Positions 51,253-57,504 of a stretch of DNA of 57,504 nucleotides are shown here, piece after piece (within the stretch, counting starts at the first letter, position 1; every line of letters begins with the position of its first letter). Position numbers and translations under genes: made by a program. Below the pieces are notes generated by a model. It made no database searches, was not told the DNA's origin, and saw only the letters and a program-made list of their open reading frames with translations. This DNA is from a virus. The DNA lies in IMG/VR virus record IMGVR_UViG_3300036792_000158, positions 1-57,504 of that record; one strand, given 5' to 3'.

Positions 51253-52385
51253 AGATCGACATCACCCGCGAATGCGAGGTCGAGCGCAGCGCGCGCGTCG
51301 TGCAGGTGGCCGGCATGTTCGATGTCGACGTCGGCGACAAAAGCCGCGTCCACATCGCCGGCGAGCTGCCGATCGAGGAGCGCGAGTGGAACATCGGGCT
51401 GATCGTCGGGCCCTCGGGCTCGGGGAAGTCCAGCGTCGCCCGCGAAATCTTCGGCGGCGCGCTCGTCACCGGCTATGACTGGCCGGCCGATCGCAGCATT
51501 CTCGACGGCTTCCCCGACATCGGGATCAAGGAGATCACCGGGCTCCTCAACGCCGTCGGCTTCGGCTCGGTGCCGAACTGGCTGCGGCCGTTCCATGTTC
51601 TGTCCAACGGCGAGCAATTCCGGGCGACGGTCGCCCGCGCGCTCGCCGAGACCCGCGATCTGGTGGTGATCGACGAGTTCACCAGCGTTGTCGATCGCCA
51701 GGTCGCCAAGATCGCCTCTCACTGTGTCCAGAAGGCCGTGCGCAACGCCGGCCGGAAGCTGATCGCCGTAGCATGCCATTACGACATCCTCGAATGGCTG
51801 CAACCGGATTGGGTGTTCGAGCCCCATCTGGCGGCGTTCGAATGGAGGGAGCTTCAGCGACGACCCCAAATCACCGTTGAAATCCGCTCTGTTGGTCGAG
51901 AGGTCTGGCACCGATTTAGCCAGTATCACTATCTGACCGCATCGCTGAACCCGGCCTCGTTCTGCGTCGGCGCGTTCATCGAGGGGAAGTGCGTCGGGTT
52001 CTGCGCCATCGCGAAGTTCCCGCATCCGAAGGCGCACAACATCTTCGCCGAGCATCGGACGGTGGTGCTGCCCGACTATCAGGGGCTCGGGCTCTCGCGC
52101 GCGATGACGGAATGGATCGGGCGGCACCTGTGGGAGCGCGGGTTCCGGTTTCATGCGGTGACGTCGCACCCGGCGATCATCGCGCAGAAGGCCAATTCGC
52201 CGCGTTGGAGATTGATGCGACATGGCACACAAAGCCCCGGCGGGCGACGAGCCGACCCCGGCTTCAAAAAGCACCAAGCCAAATTCAGCGAACGGCGGAT
52301 TTCCGCGGCTTTCGCCTACTGTGCCCCTGACGGCACACAGACAAGCCACAAACCCGAATGGTCCGGGCCGCTGCTGGGGCGATGA
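51249..52385 (+). CDS. ABC-type ATPase fused to a GNAT acyltransferase domain
   Basis: This 378-residue protein has an ABC ATPase in its first 200 residues: Walker A GPSGSGKS (54-61), a degenerate signature LSNGEQ (118-123), Walker B LVVIDEF (138-144) and His177 in the H-loop. The C-terminal half is a GNAT fold, with the acetyl-CoA pocket pattern YQGLGLS (297-303). Phage Mu Mom, a GNAT-like enzyme that modifies adenine, is a precedent; so a DNA modification or protection system is a reasonable guess. It is overlapped by the ParB-like gene upstream and stands beside the terminase. Confidence 0.8.
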   Translation: MKIDITRECEVERSARVVQVAGMFDVDVGDKSRVHIAGELPIEEREWNIGLIVGPSGSGKSSVAREIFGGALVTGYDWPADRSILDGFPDIGIKEITGLLNAVGFGSVPNWLRPFHVLSNGEQFRATVARALAETRDLVVIDEFTSVVDRQVAKIASHCVQKAVRNAGRKLIAVACHYDILEWLQPDWVFEPHLAAFEWRELQRRPQITVEIRSVGREVWHRFSQYHYLTASLNPASFCVGAFIEGKCVGFCAIAKFPHPKAHNIFAEHRTVVLPDYQGLGLSRAMTEWIGRHLWERGFRFHAVTSHPAIIAQKANSPRWRLMRHGTQSPGGRRADPGFKKHQAKFSERRISAAFAYCAPDGTQTSHKPEWSGPLLGR

Positions 52386-52440
52386 CGACTGGATCGAGGA
52401 GCTGATCGGTCGGGCCGGCGCTCCGCGATGACGCCAAAGC

Positions 52441-52462
52441 GGCGGGCGCTACTTGCGCCCGC
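52441..52462. terminator. Bidirectional hairpin terminator
   Basis: A perfect 8-bp GC stem (GCGGGCGC/GCGCCCGC, loop TACTT) lies at the convergent end of the ABC-GNAT gene and the leftward signal peptide gene. It probably terminates transcription from either side. Confidence 0.5.
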
Positions 52463-52811
52463 CTCGCACGATCGACGGCGGCGGGTAATCGTCCGCGTGG
52501 CGTTCCGGCCAGACCCCGGTGTTGAGCCACTGCCGACACGCGCGATTCATGTAGGGGTCGAGCCCCGGCAACTCGTCATAAATGCGACAGAACTCGATCA
52601 CGCGCCATACGCCCTCGATCTGCGCGTCTGTGACGACGGGCTCCTGCTGCTGCTGTTGTGCCTCGCTGAGATCCGGCGGCTTCGGCGGGATGAGCGCTTC
52701 GGCGCCGAGGGCTGCGGCCGTCAGGCCGAGCAGGGCGCCGAGCAGCGTGGCGGCGGTGGCGATCGGTACTCTCATGCGCGCGATCGTCGCGCGAAATGGT
52801 TGCCAGACCAT
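52449..52811 (-). CDS. Exported or membrane-anchored protein
   Basis: This 120-residue protein has an N-terminal hydrophobic segment (about residues 14-38, ATLLGALLGLTAAALGAEA) that looks like a signal peptide. A Pro/Gln-rich stretch and a helical region with FCRIYDELPGL follow. Its start overlaps the upstream membrane peptide stop as TAATG; an inner ATG at 52775 is an alternative. Last gene of the leftward operon. Confidence 0.55.
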   Translation of the reverse strand: MVWQPFRATIARMRVPIATAATLLGALLGLTAAALGAEALIPPKPPDLSEAQQQQQEPVVTDAQIEGVWRVIEFCRIYDELPGLDPYMNRACRQWLNTGVWPERHADDYPPPSIVRGGRK

Positions 52812-52909
52812 TACCGACTCCCCGACAAGATCAGCAGGATCAGAAGCAGCGCCGGCAGCGGGTAGCGCAGCGCGAGATAGACGACGACGCCGACGGCGAG
52901 GGCGATCAT
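52811..52909 (-). CDS. 32-residue transmembrane microprotein
   Basis: The peptide is almost entirely hydrophobic (two stretches around YLALRYP). Start and stop overlap its neighbours as TGATG and TAATG, which supports real translation. Function unknown. Confidence 0.45.
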   Translation of the reverse strand: MIALAVGVVVYLALRYPLPALLLILLILSGSR

Positions 52910-53451
52910 CAGGCGGCCTCCTCGTCCAAGGGCCGCTGCACCGCGCCGCCGCCGCTCTCGCTCGACACGACGCGCCCGGCGTCATAGCCGAAGGGGAAGC
53001 GCCAGCCCGGCTCGGCGCAGACCCAGATGTGGTAGGAATTGGCCGTGTCCATGAGTCGACTCTCGGCCGGATACAGCTCGATCCCCTCGCACTCAGGGCC
53101 GACCAGCTCGTTTTTAATCCGCTGCATGTCGCGCCAGTCGCGGATCGGCGCGCGATCGAAGCGACGAATGGACAGGTGCACCACGGGCATTTCCCCGCCG
53201 GGCCCGCTCAGCCAGCGCCGCCGATGCACCGTGTATTGATCGTTTTTCCAAATCTCGCTGTTCTCGGTCTCGTCCATGAGGTTCGCGCGGACTTGCTCGG
53301 CCGTGACCTCGGGGCAAATTCGTCGAGCCATCGCGATGTGCTCGGCGATCTGCGCTTCGGTCAGCGGCACGCGCACCCCGCGTTGGAGCGGCACCCAGCC
53401 ATGTTTCGCCTTGGCCGCGCGTCGTTGCTTTCGATTGAGCGTCTGTTTCAT
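52909..53451 (-). CDS. Conserved-type phage protein
   Basis: This is a 180-residue protein with a basic N-terminus (MKQTLNRKQRRAAKAKHGW) and a mixed core (HLSIRRFDRAPIRDWRDMQR). It resembles phage proteins such as DUF7694. The start has a good site (ACAGGAGATCACACC). The 5' leader carries a large hairpin (53479-53529) and a TGACGCAACG box. Function unknown. Confidence 0.6.
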   Translation of the reverse strand: MKQTLNRKQRRAAKAKHGWVPLQRGVRVPLTEAQIAEHIAMARRICPEVTAEQVRANLMDETENSEIWKNDQYTVHRRRWLSGPGGEMPVVHLSIRRFDRAPIRDWRDMQRIKNELVGPECEGIELYPAESRLMDTANSYHIWVCAEPGWRFPFGYDAGRVVSSESGGGAVQRPLDEEAA

Positions 53452-53454
53452 GGT

Positions 53455-53752
53455 GTGATCTCCTGTGGGCAGAGCGATCGACCCAATCCCCAGGATTTTA
53501 GCGAAATCCGGGGACTTTCCAGCGGGTCGACGTTGCTTATAAACGATATGCGCGTTGCGTCATAGACAACGCGCGATCCCGTCTAGGGCCGAGCGCCCCT
53601 GAGCGGGTCGGGGCTTCGAGCGCATTCCCAGCGCGCCCCGATCGCCGATCGCGCTAGGCGCCCGCCCCTCGCCCCCGCAGACGCGATCCCGTCGCGGGCC
53701 AGCGTCGCCGAGCTGGGGGTAAGCTGGGGCGCGCTGGGGAGCGTCCCCAGCG
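53455..53752. other. Noncoding regulatory region
   Basis: About 300 bases hold no gene. The region contains the hairpin at 53479-53529 and a TGACGCAACGCGC box (minus, 53550-53562). A 12-bp direct repeat CGCGATCCCGTC lies at 53572-53583 and 53682-53693. Three GCTGGGG copies lie at about 53712, 53723 and 53733, followed by the inverted copy CCCCAGC at 53745. The last pair also makes a 9-bp hairpin (53731-53753) behind the ASCH gene. Confidence 0.5.
53479..53529 (-). promoter_or_regulatory. Large leader hairpin upstream of the 53451 gene
   Basis: Nested stems CGACCC/GGGTCG, TCCCC/GGGGA and GGATTT/AAATCC form one long hairpin just upstream of the CAGGAG site. It replaces the CTGGA-loop hairpin seen before the other genes. 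It could control translation or mRNA stability. Confidence 0.5.
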
Positions 53753-53753
53753 C
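53731..53753 (-). terminator. Hairpin at the end of the ASCH gene
   Basis: GCGCTGGGG/CCCCAGCGC forms a perfect 9-bp stem with loop AGCGT at the stop of the ASCH gene. There is no U-tract, so it could stabilise mRNA rather than terminate. Confidence 0.45.
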
Positions 53754-54124
53754 TAGCCCGTCTCCCTCGCGCTCCCTGCGCCCCGATAGACGCGAAGCCC
53801 GATCAGCGCGAGTTCAGCATCGGGGGAAAGATCGGGATAGACGCGTTCGAGCGAAGCCCGGGCGCCCTGGATTTGAGACAAACACGGGTCGCCCGCCCGC
53901 ATCACGTCGAAACTCAAGACGCGGGCGATAAGCGACGGGTGCAGCTTGATGTTGAAATTCGGAGCGATCCGCACCCAGCGCCCCGGGTAGTACGCTTTGC
54001 GCGTGAAGGGCGCGCGGTGCAGGCGATATTCGATCGTCTTCCGGCCGGCCTCGTATTCGTCGTAATAGCAGCGCTTCACGACAATGAGCGGGAAACGCCC
54101 GTTGATCGGCGGGTTGTCGTTCAT
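53753..54124 (-). CDS. ASCH-like protein
   Basis: This 123-residue protein has FPLIVVKRCYYDEYEAGRKTIEYR near the N-terminus, with the VKRxYYxExxxGRKTxEYR pattern of ASCH-fold proteins, and a later WVRIAPNFNIKLHPS. It would bind RNA or nucleosides. It is the second ASCH-like gene here (the other at 22795). It overlaps the upstream stop. Confidence 0.6.
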   Translation of the reverse strand: MNDNPPINGRFPLIVVKRCYYDEYEAGRKTIEYRLHRAPFTRKAYYPGRWVRIAPNFNIKLHPSLIARVLSFDVMRAGDPCLSQIQGARASLERVYPDLSPDAELALIGLRVYRGAGSARETG

Positions 54125-54339
54125 GGCGTCTCCATTTCTCGGGCGACATCGCGCTCGAATTTCAGCGCCAGCGCCGCGAGGGCGACGGCGCGCGGGATCC
54201 TGTCGAGCGGCGTGCCGCTGCTGGTCACGCCCTGCTCGTAGTAGCGATATGTGCGAATGTTCACGTCGAGGCGTCGCGCCGCGCTGGTCTGCGGCAAGGC
54301 CATCGCCTCGCGCCATTGCTTCAATTCGTTTGCGGTCAT
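54121..54339 (-). CDS. HTH DNA-binding protein
   Basis: This is a 72-residue Xre-type regulator (LKQWREAMALPQTSAARRLDV). The start at 54339 has CGGAGACGCCG upstream. It precedes the ASCH gene with an ATGA junction. It may regulate the leftward operon. Confidence 0.6.
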   Translation of the reverse strand: MTANELKQWREAMALPQTSAARRLDVNIRTYRYYEQGVTSSGTPLDRIPRAVALAALALKFERDVAREMETP

Positions 54340-54412
54340 CGGCGTCTCCGATTATCTGAAAGCCCTCTGATGGTCGCGCGTCGTCTCCTGTGGCGCTCGG
54401 CCGACGGGGCAA

Positions 54413-54443
54413 GCGGCGGGGGCTGTCCAGAGCCGCCCGCCGC
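54413..54443 (-). promoter_or_regulatory. CTGGA-loop hairpin
   Basis: The stem GCGGCGGG+GGCT/AGCC+CCCGCCGC (one bulge) encloses a loop reading CTGGAC on the minus strand. A CAGGAG follows, but no start codon is found at the usual distance, suggesting a lost gene. It is part of the hairpin family described in the findings. Confidence 0.55.
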
Positions 54444-54451
54444 AACCCCAC

Positions 54452-54622
54452 TCACCACCCGAATCGCCACGCCGGCCAGTCGTCGCAGTCGTCGCCGGAG
54501 TCGTTATTCAGGACGAAGCGCTCGATCTCGCGAATTGTCTGCAATGGCGTCCCTTCGGGCGCTTGCGTGTCGATCAGCTGCAGCGGCGCCTCGTCATCAA
54601 CGACGACGCGCACAACGCGCAT
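54452..54622 (-). CDS. Small acidic protein, possibly the intact end of an interrupted gene
   Basis: This is a 56-residue protein (VVRVVVDDEAPLQLID and an acidic Trp-rich tail). The same frame upstream, beyond a TAG at 54641, reads VVECRVPLYVNV, which looks like the natural start of the same domain. A 16-bp direct repeat (54681-54696 and 54711-54726) lies above. The gene may be interrupted by an amber codon. Confidence 0.45.
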   Translation of the reverse strand: MRVVRVVVDDEAPLQLIDTQAPEGTPLQTIREIERFVLNNDSGDDCDDWPAWRFGW

Positions 54623-54725
54623 CGCGCCGCCGTCATCGCGCTAGACGTTGACGTAGAGCGGGACACGGCACTCGACGACGGCTTCGGATGGGACTTGGTA
54701 GGGCGATGCAGCTTCGGATGGGACT

Positions 54726-55148
54726 TCATGCTGCAATCTCCTTGATGCGCGTCTCGCCCTCGCACGCGCCCTCGCAAACGGCGTGGTCGAACACGTTCTG
54801 CAGAACCCATTGCTGCTGCTCCACGTCCCATTCTGCCCACGCGTCGCGCAGCACGTCGTCGCTCCCGCACGTCGCGCAGACCATCTTGATTCGCGCGCGG
54901 GGCTCGGGCGCGCCGAAGCCGAAGAACGCCCGCGGCGGCTCGGCGAGAAGCGCACGATCCATCAGCGCCGTTCGGAAATTCGGCCCGTCGGCGAAGCACG
55001 CGTCCAGATGATTGCTGACGATCGCCGCGAGCGCGGCGCGGGTCGCCGGCGGGTGCGCTTCGAGCCGGTCGAGCACGAGCGCGGGGTTTTTGTCCGTCCA
55101 CATATCCGCCAGAACGCGGGCCTGGCGGGCGAGCATGTCACGATCCAT
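54726..55148 (-). CDS. Hypothetical protein with zinc ribbon
   Basis: This 140-residue protein has a helical N-terminal two thirds. The C-terminal zinc-binding motif (CATCGSDDV...CEGAC) is followed by an acidic tail. The start has CAGGAG and a CTGGA-loop hairpin upstream. Function unknown. Confidence 0.55.
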   Translation of the reverse strand: MDRDMLARQARVLADMWTDKNPALVLDRLEAHPPATRAALAAIVSNHLDACFADGPNFRTALMDRALLAEPPRAFFGFGAPEPRARIKMVCATCGSDDVLRDAWAEWDVEQQQWVLQNVFDHAVCEGACEGETRIKEIAA

Positions 55149-55169
55149 TTTCGGTCTCCTGCTGTTGAG

Positions 55170-55187
55170 CGGGCGATCCAGCGCCCG
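55170..55187 (-). promoter_or_regulatory. CTGGA-loop hairpin
   Basis: CGGGCG/CGCCCG with a loop reading CTGGAT on the minus strand, just before CAGCAGGAG and the start codon at 55148. Same family as the others in this operon. Confidence 0.55.
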
Positions 55188-55238
55188 AGTGCTGGCGCAC
55201 TGTGACGCGGCCGGGCTCGCCGGCCGCGCTGCACTACG

Positions 55239-56396
55239 TCAGCTGTTGATGTTGATGATCTCGCCGAACGGCGCGCTGCCGCGCTGCGTCGCGCACCACA
55301 AGACGGGATAGGGCGGCGGCGGGCCGAAGTCGGCGCATTCAAGATCGGTGAAGTAGATCAGGCAGTCGGGGTCGAGCCCCTTGTCCCTGACCCATTCGAA
55401 CACGGGCGAGAACATCGTGCCGCCGCGGCCGGCCATCGTCATCGCCCGGATCGGATAATCGTCGGGCTCAAACGCCGTCGTCGCGCTGATCGCTGTATCG
55501 CACTCGACGACGTGCACCACGTCGGGCTGGACATCGTTCGCGATCGTGTTCAGCTCGGCGAGCGCCTGCGCCAGCGCTTTCGCGTCCATGCTCTGCGACG
55601 TGTCGATGGCGAACACGATCGTTTCGATCTTTTCGGAGTACAGCGAGGGCAGATAGAGCCCCTGCGCGATGTAGCGTCGATTGGGCGGGAGCCAGCTGTA
55701 ATCCTGCTGGGCGCGCGACGTGACGAAGCGCTTAAGCGCCTCGCGCCAGTCGACGCGGGCGCCGCGCATCGCTTCGATCATTTCGGCGACACTGCCCGGA
55801 AGATCGCCCGCCCGCTTTGCGAGCGCCGCGGCCTGCAGCGTCGCAGCTTGCCACTCGCGCGCAAGCTGTTGCACTTCGGCCGCCGGCGCCGGCTTCTGCG
55901 GGTCTTTCGCGTCGGCCGGCCGGGTGAACACGCCGCACCCGCCGACATTGCCGACTTCGGCCCCCTTGCCGCCGCCGCCGCCGCTCTTGCGACGGGGCAG
56001 CTTCGGGTAAATCTCCTCGGCGGCCATGCCGTCGTATTGCGGGTCGACGAGCCCGTCAGGCGGTAGTTCGAGCCCGGCTTTCAACACAAGCGGGTTGATC
56101 GCGTAATCGGCCGCCTCGTTGAACGTCTCATGGTCGCGGCTGCCGATCCGCATCGGGTGCCCCGCGGCGCAGTGCATGACTTCGTGCGCGACCAGGCCGA
56201 CGCGCTGCGCGTGCGTCAGCGCCATCACGAAATCGGCGTTGTAGCGGAGCGCGCGGCCGTCAACGCTGGCGGTCTCCGTCGCGGCATCTTCGAGCATGTG
56301 CAGTCGAAGCGCGAGAGTGCCGAAGAACGGCTGCGCCAGCACCAGCGAGGCGCGCGCCTTGAGCATTGCCCGCTGGGCGGGCGTCATCGTCGACAT
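55239..56396 (-). CDS. VWA-like protein with metallopeptidase N-terminal domain
   Basis: This 385-residue protein begins with a peptidase-like domain carrying HEVMHCAAGH (residues 71-80, HExxH zinc motif). The C-terminal VWA-like domain (DUF2201-type) has the metal-binding FAIDTSQSM motif. VWA proteins are typical partners of MoxR ATPases, and the MoxR gene is two genes upstream. The pair may fold, mature or dismantle a protein complex. A CTGGA-loop hairpin and CAGGAG precede it. Confidence 0.75.
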   Translation of the reverse strand: MSTMTPAQRAMLKARASLVLAQPFFGTLALRLHMLEDAATETASVDGRALRYNADFVMALTHAQRVGLVAHEVMHCAAGHPMRIGSRDHETFNEAADYAINPLVLKAGLELPPDGLVDPQYDGMAAEEIYPKLPRRKSGGGGGKGAEVGNVGGCGVFTRPADAKDPQKPAPAAEVQQLAREWQAATLQAAALAKRAGDLPGSVAEMIEAMRGARVDWREALKRFVTSRAQQDYSWLPPNRRYIAQGLYLPSLYSEKIETIVFAIDTSQSMDAKALAQALAELNTIANDVQPDVVHVVECDTAISATTAFEPDDYPIRAMTMAGRGGTMFSPVFEWVRDKGLDPDCLIYFTDLECADFGPPPPYPVLWCATQRGSAPFGEIININS

Positions 56397-56415
56397 GGGT
56401 AAATCTCCTGTTTCA

Positions 56416-56448
56416 GAAAAGAGGAAGGGCGGCGTTCCAGCGCCGCCC
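56416..56448 (-). terminator. Terminator-like CTGGA-loop hairpin
   Basis: A perfect 8-bp stem (GGGCGGCG/CGCCGCCC, 56427-56434 with 56441-56448) has loop CTGGAA on the minus strand. It is followed by TTCCTCTTTT, as in an intrinsic terminator. It could partly stop transcription between the 290-residue protein and the VWA gene, then the CAGGAG restarts translation of the VWA gene. Confidence 0.55.
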
Positions 56449-56453
56449 CGTGA

Positions 56454-57326
56454 TCACGCCATCGCGTTCTTAATCTCGGCCAGGATCGCTTCGGCGTTCT
56501 GCGCCACTTCCTTGCGCACCGTCGCGTTCTCGCGCAGCACCGTCGCGTCGATCTGGCAGAGTTCATCGTTGAGCCGGTGCCGCATATCCTCGAGCATGTT
56601 GTTGCCCGTGATGTTGAGTTTCGGCAGCAGCTCGACGAGTTCCCGAATGTTCGTGACGAGCGAGTCGCGGAAGGCGTTTTTGACCTTCCCGTTCGAGTCG
56701 ACGGAGTAGTTTTTGAGCCGCTCCACCATCCGCTCGACCGCTTCGAACATCCGCTCCCAAACGTGTTGCATCGCGCCCTCGACGGCCTCGTCAAGCCGCC
56801 CCTGTATCTGTTCGCGGATGCGGGCGTTCTCGGCATCGGACAGCGACACGCGGAAGTCCTCGGCCTCTGGCATCGGGGCGATCTCAACGGTCATCGCGAA
56901 CATGCCCGCGATGTCGCTCGCGGCGGGGTAATCTTCCGGCCTGAACAACCCGTTGAGCGATCGTTTCGCCTCGTCCACATACGCGGGATATTCGCGCGCG
57001 AAGCCGGCGACCGCCTGTTCGAACAGCGCCTTTAAATCGTTCTGCTGTTGCATGTAGTCGAAATAATTGGCCGCGGGCAGGATCCGCGCGCCGTCGTCGA
57101 GCCACGGCAACGTGTTCTCGTAATGATGATGACGGGCGCGCGTCGCGATCTGCGCGATTTCTTCGAGTCGTTCCTTCGCAATCAGGCGCTTTGAATAGCG
57201 CCCCATCGTCGGGTCGGCGCCGTGTTTCTTCGCCACTTCCTCGGTGATGTTCTTGTCGTGCTTCGAGGCAGACCAGCGCGAGATTTTGAGGCTCGCCAGC
57301 ATTGCTTTATCGGTGACTACGCTCAT
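56454..57326 (-). CDS. Hypothetical helical protein between MoxR and VWA
   Basis: This 290-residue protein is almost entirely helical, with possible coiled-coil segments and hydrophobic spacing. It lies between the MoxR and VWA genes in the same transcript, so it may be a substrate or adaptor of the MoxR/VWA pair. A CTGGA-loop hairpin and GGGAG precede the start. No domain is recognised. Confidence 0.65.
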   Translation of the reverse strand: MSVVTDKAMLASLKISRWSASKHDKNITEEVAKKHGADPTMGRYSKRLIAKERLEEIAQIATRARHHHYENTLPWLDDGARILPAANYFDYMQQQNDLKALFEQAVAGFAREYPAYVDEAKRSLNGLFRPEDYPAASDIAGMFAMTVEIAPMPEAEDFRVSLSDAENARIREQIQGRLDEAVEGAMQHVWERMFEAVERMVERLKNYSVDSNGKVKNAFRDSLVTNIRELVELLPKLNITGNNMLEDMRHRLNDELCQIDATVLRENATVRKEVAQNAEAILAEIKNAMA

Positions 57327-57349
57327 TCGATTTCTCCCGTTTGAAGATG

Positions 57350-57381
57350 GAAAAGAGGGCGGGCGGGGTTCCAGCCCGCCC
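57350..57381 (-). terminator. Terminator-like CTGGA-loop hairpin at the junction
   Basis: GGGCGGGC/GCCCGCCC (57357-57364 with 57374-57381) has a loop of about 9 bases containing TGGAACC, followed on the minus strand by TCTTTT. It lies between the MoxR stop and the next gene. In the first copy (bases 1-16) the stem has one G-to-C change, probably a contig-end error. Confidence 0.5.
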
Positions 57382-57504
57382 GCGCCCGATCAGCCCATCA
57401 AGTCCGCGTTGTCGGCGGCGAAACGCTGAAACGCTTTGGTGTGCGTGACCATCTGATCGCGCGCCGCCGCGTCTTTGACGCAATAAAACGCGTACTCTTT
57501 CGGC
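57366..57504. repeat. Terminal overlap of the contig (139 bp)
   Basis: Bases 57366-57504 repeat bases 1-139 with one mismatch (57378 G versus 13 C). This is most simply an assembly overlap that shows a circular or circularly permuted genome. It is too short and gene-internal to be read as packaging terminal repeats without further evidence. Confidence 0.85.
57390..57504 (-). CDS. MoxR-family ATPase, 3' end (terminal repeat of 25-139)
   Basis: This is the same C-terminal coding region as 25-139, repeated because the contig ends overlap. In a circular genome it is one gene. Confidence 0.8.
   Translation of the reverse strand, partial: PKEYAFYCVKDAAARDQMVTHTKAFQRFAADNADLMG

Noticed and set aside
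52222-52431. 69-residue frame overlapping the end of the ABC-GNAT gene
   Set aside because: It lies mostly inside the GNAT coding frame, whose C-terminus looks natural, and it has no ribosome binding site; only the last 15 residues extend past it.

Overview
This window is the essentially complete genome of a temperate, long-tailed (siphovirus-type) bacteriophage. Bases 57366-57504 repeat bases 1-139 with one mismatch, so the contig closes into a circle of about 57,365 bp and the MoxR gene spans the junction. The sequence is GC-rich throughout. A GcrA-family regulator (a family otherwise known from Alphaproteobacteria) and the overall gene style point to an alphaproteobacterial host. No DNA polymerase, rRNA or recognisable tRNA gene was seen, so the phage presumably relies on the host replisome.

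Layout. (1) 2.2-13.4 kb, leftward: early/replication block with an Xre-type regulator, HNH nuclease, ParB-like protein, RuvC-like resolvase, DnaG-like CHC2/TOPRIM primase, GcrA-like regulator, MT-A70 adenine methyltransferase, small cysteine peptidase, RepA-like helicase, many small genes and a Nu1-like candidate terminase small subunit. (2) 13.5-25.6 kb, rightward: second Xre regulator, AlpA/Xis-like protein, tyrosine integrase, a probable attP region, then about 25 tightly overlapping genes including HIRAN, YiiX/NlpC-like, RecT-family annealing protein, ASCH and a HerA-like ATPase. (3) 25.5-47.9 kb, leftward: lysis cassette (Rz-like protein, membrane proteins, holin, DUF3380 muramidase), tail fibre and tail genes, tape measure, tail chaperones, tail tube, lambda-like head genes (major capsid gpE, decoration gpD, S49 protease gpC with a nested scaffold, portal gpB) and a papain-like peptidase. 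(4) 48.0-52.4 kb, rightward: gpA-type large terminase, gpW-like protein, ParB-like protein, and an ABC-ATPase fused to a GNAT domain. (5) 52.4-57.4 kb and on through 1-1.7 kb, leftward: an accessory operon with a MoxR ATPase, a VWA/metallopeptidase partner, an ASCH protein and small genes. Its intergenic gaps carry a stereotyped RNA hairpin with a CTGGA loop just before a CAGGAG ribosome binding site.

How it works together. Divergent Xre regulators at 13.4-13.5 kb probably govern the lysis/lysogeny switch. The integrase and Xis-like protein handle integration. Primase, helicase, RecT and RuvC support replication and recombination on host polymerases. The morphogenesis genes follow lambda head logic, although the probable small and large terminase genes are far apart. 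The most unusual content is the ParB/ABC-GNAT pair beside the terminase (possible DNA modification or packaging-linked function), the MoxR/VWA operon with its repeated hairpins, the GcrA/methyltransferase pair, and a beta-rich module shared between two tail proteins. Gene identities come from reading translated sequence by eye; no database search was run.
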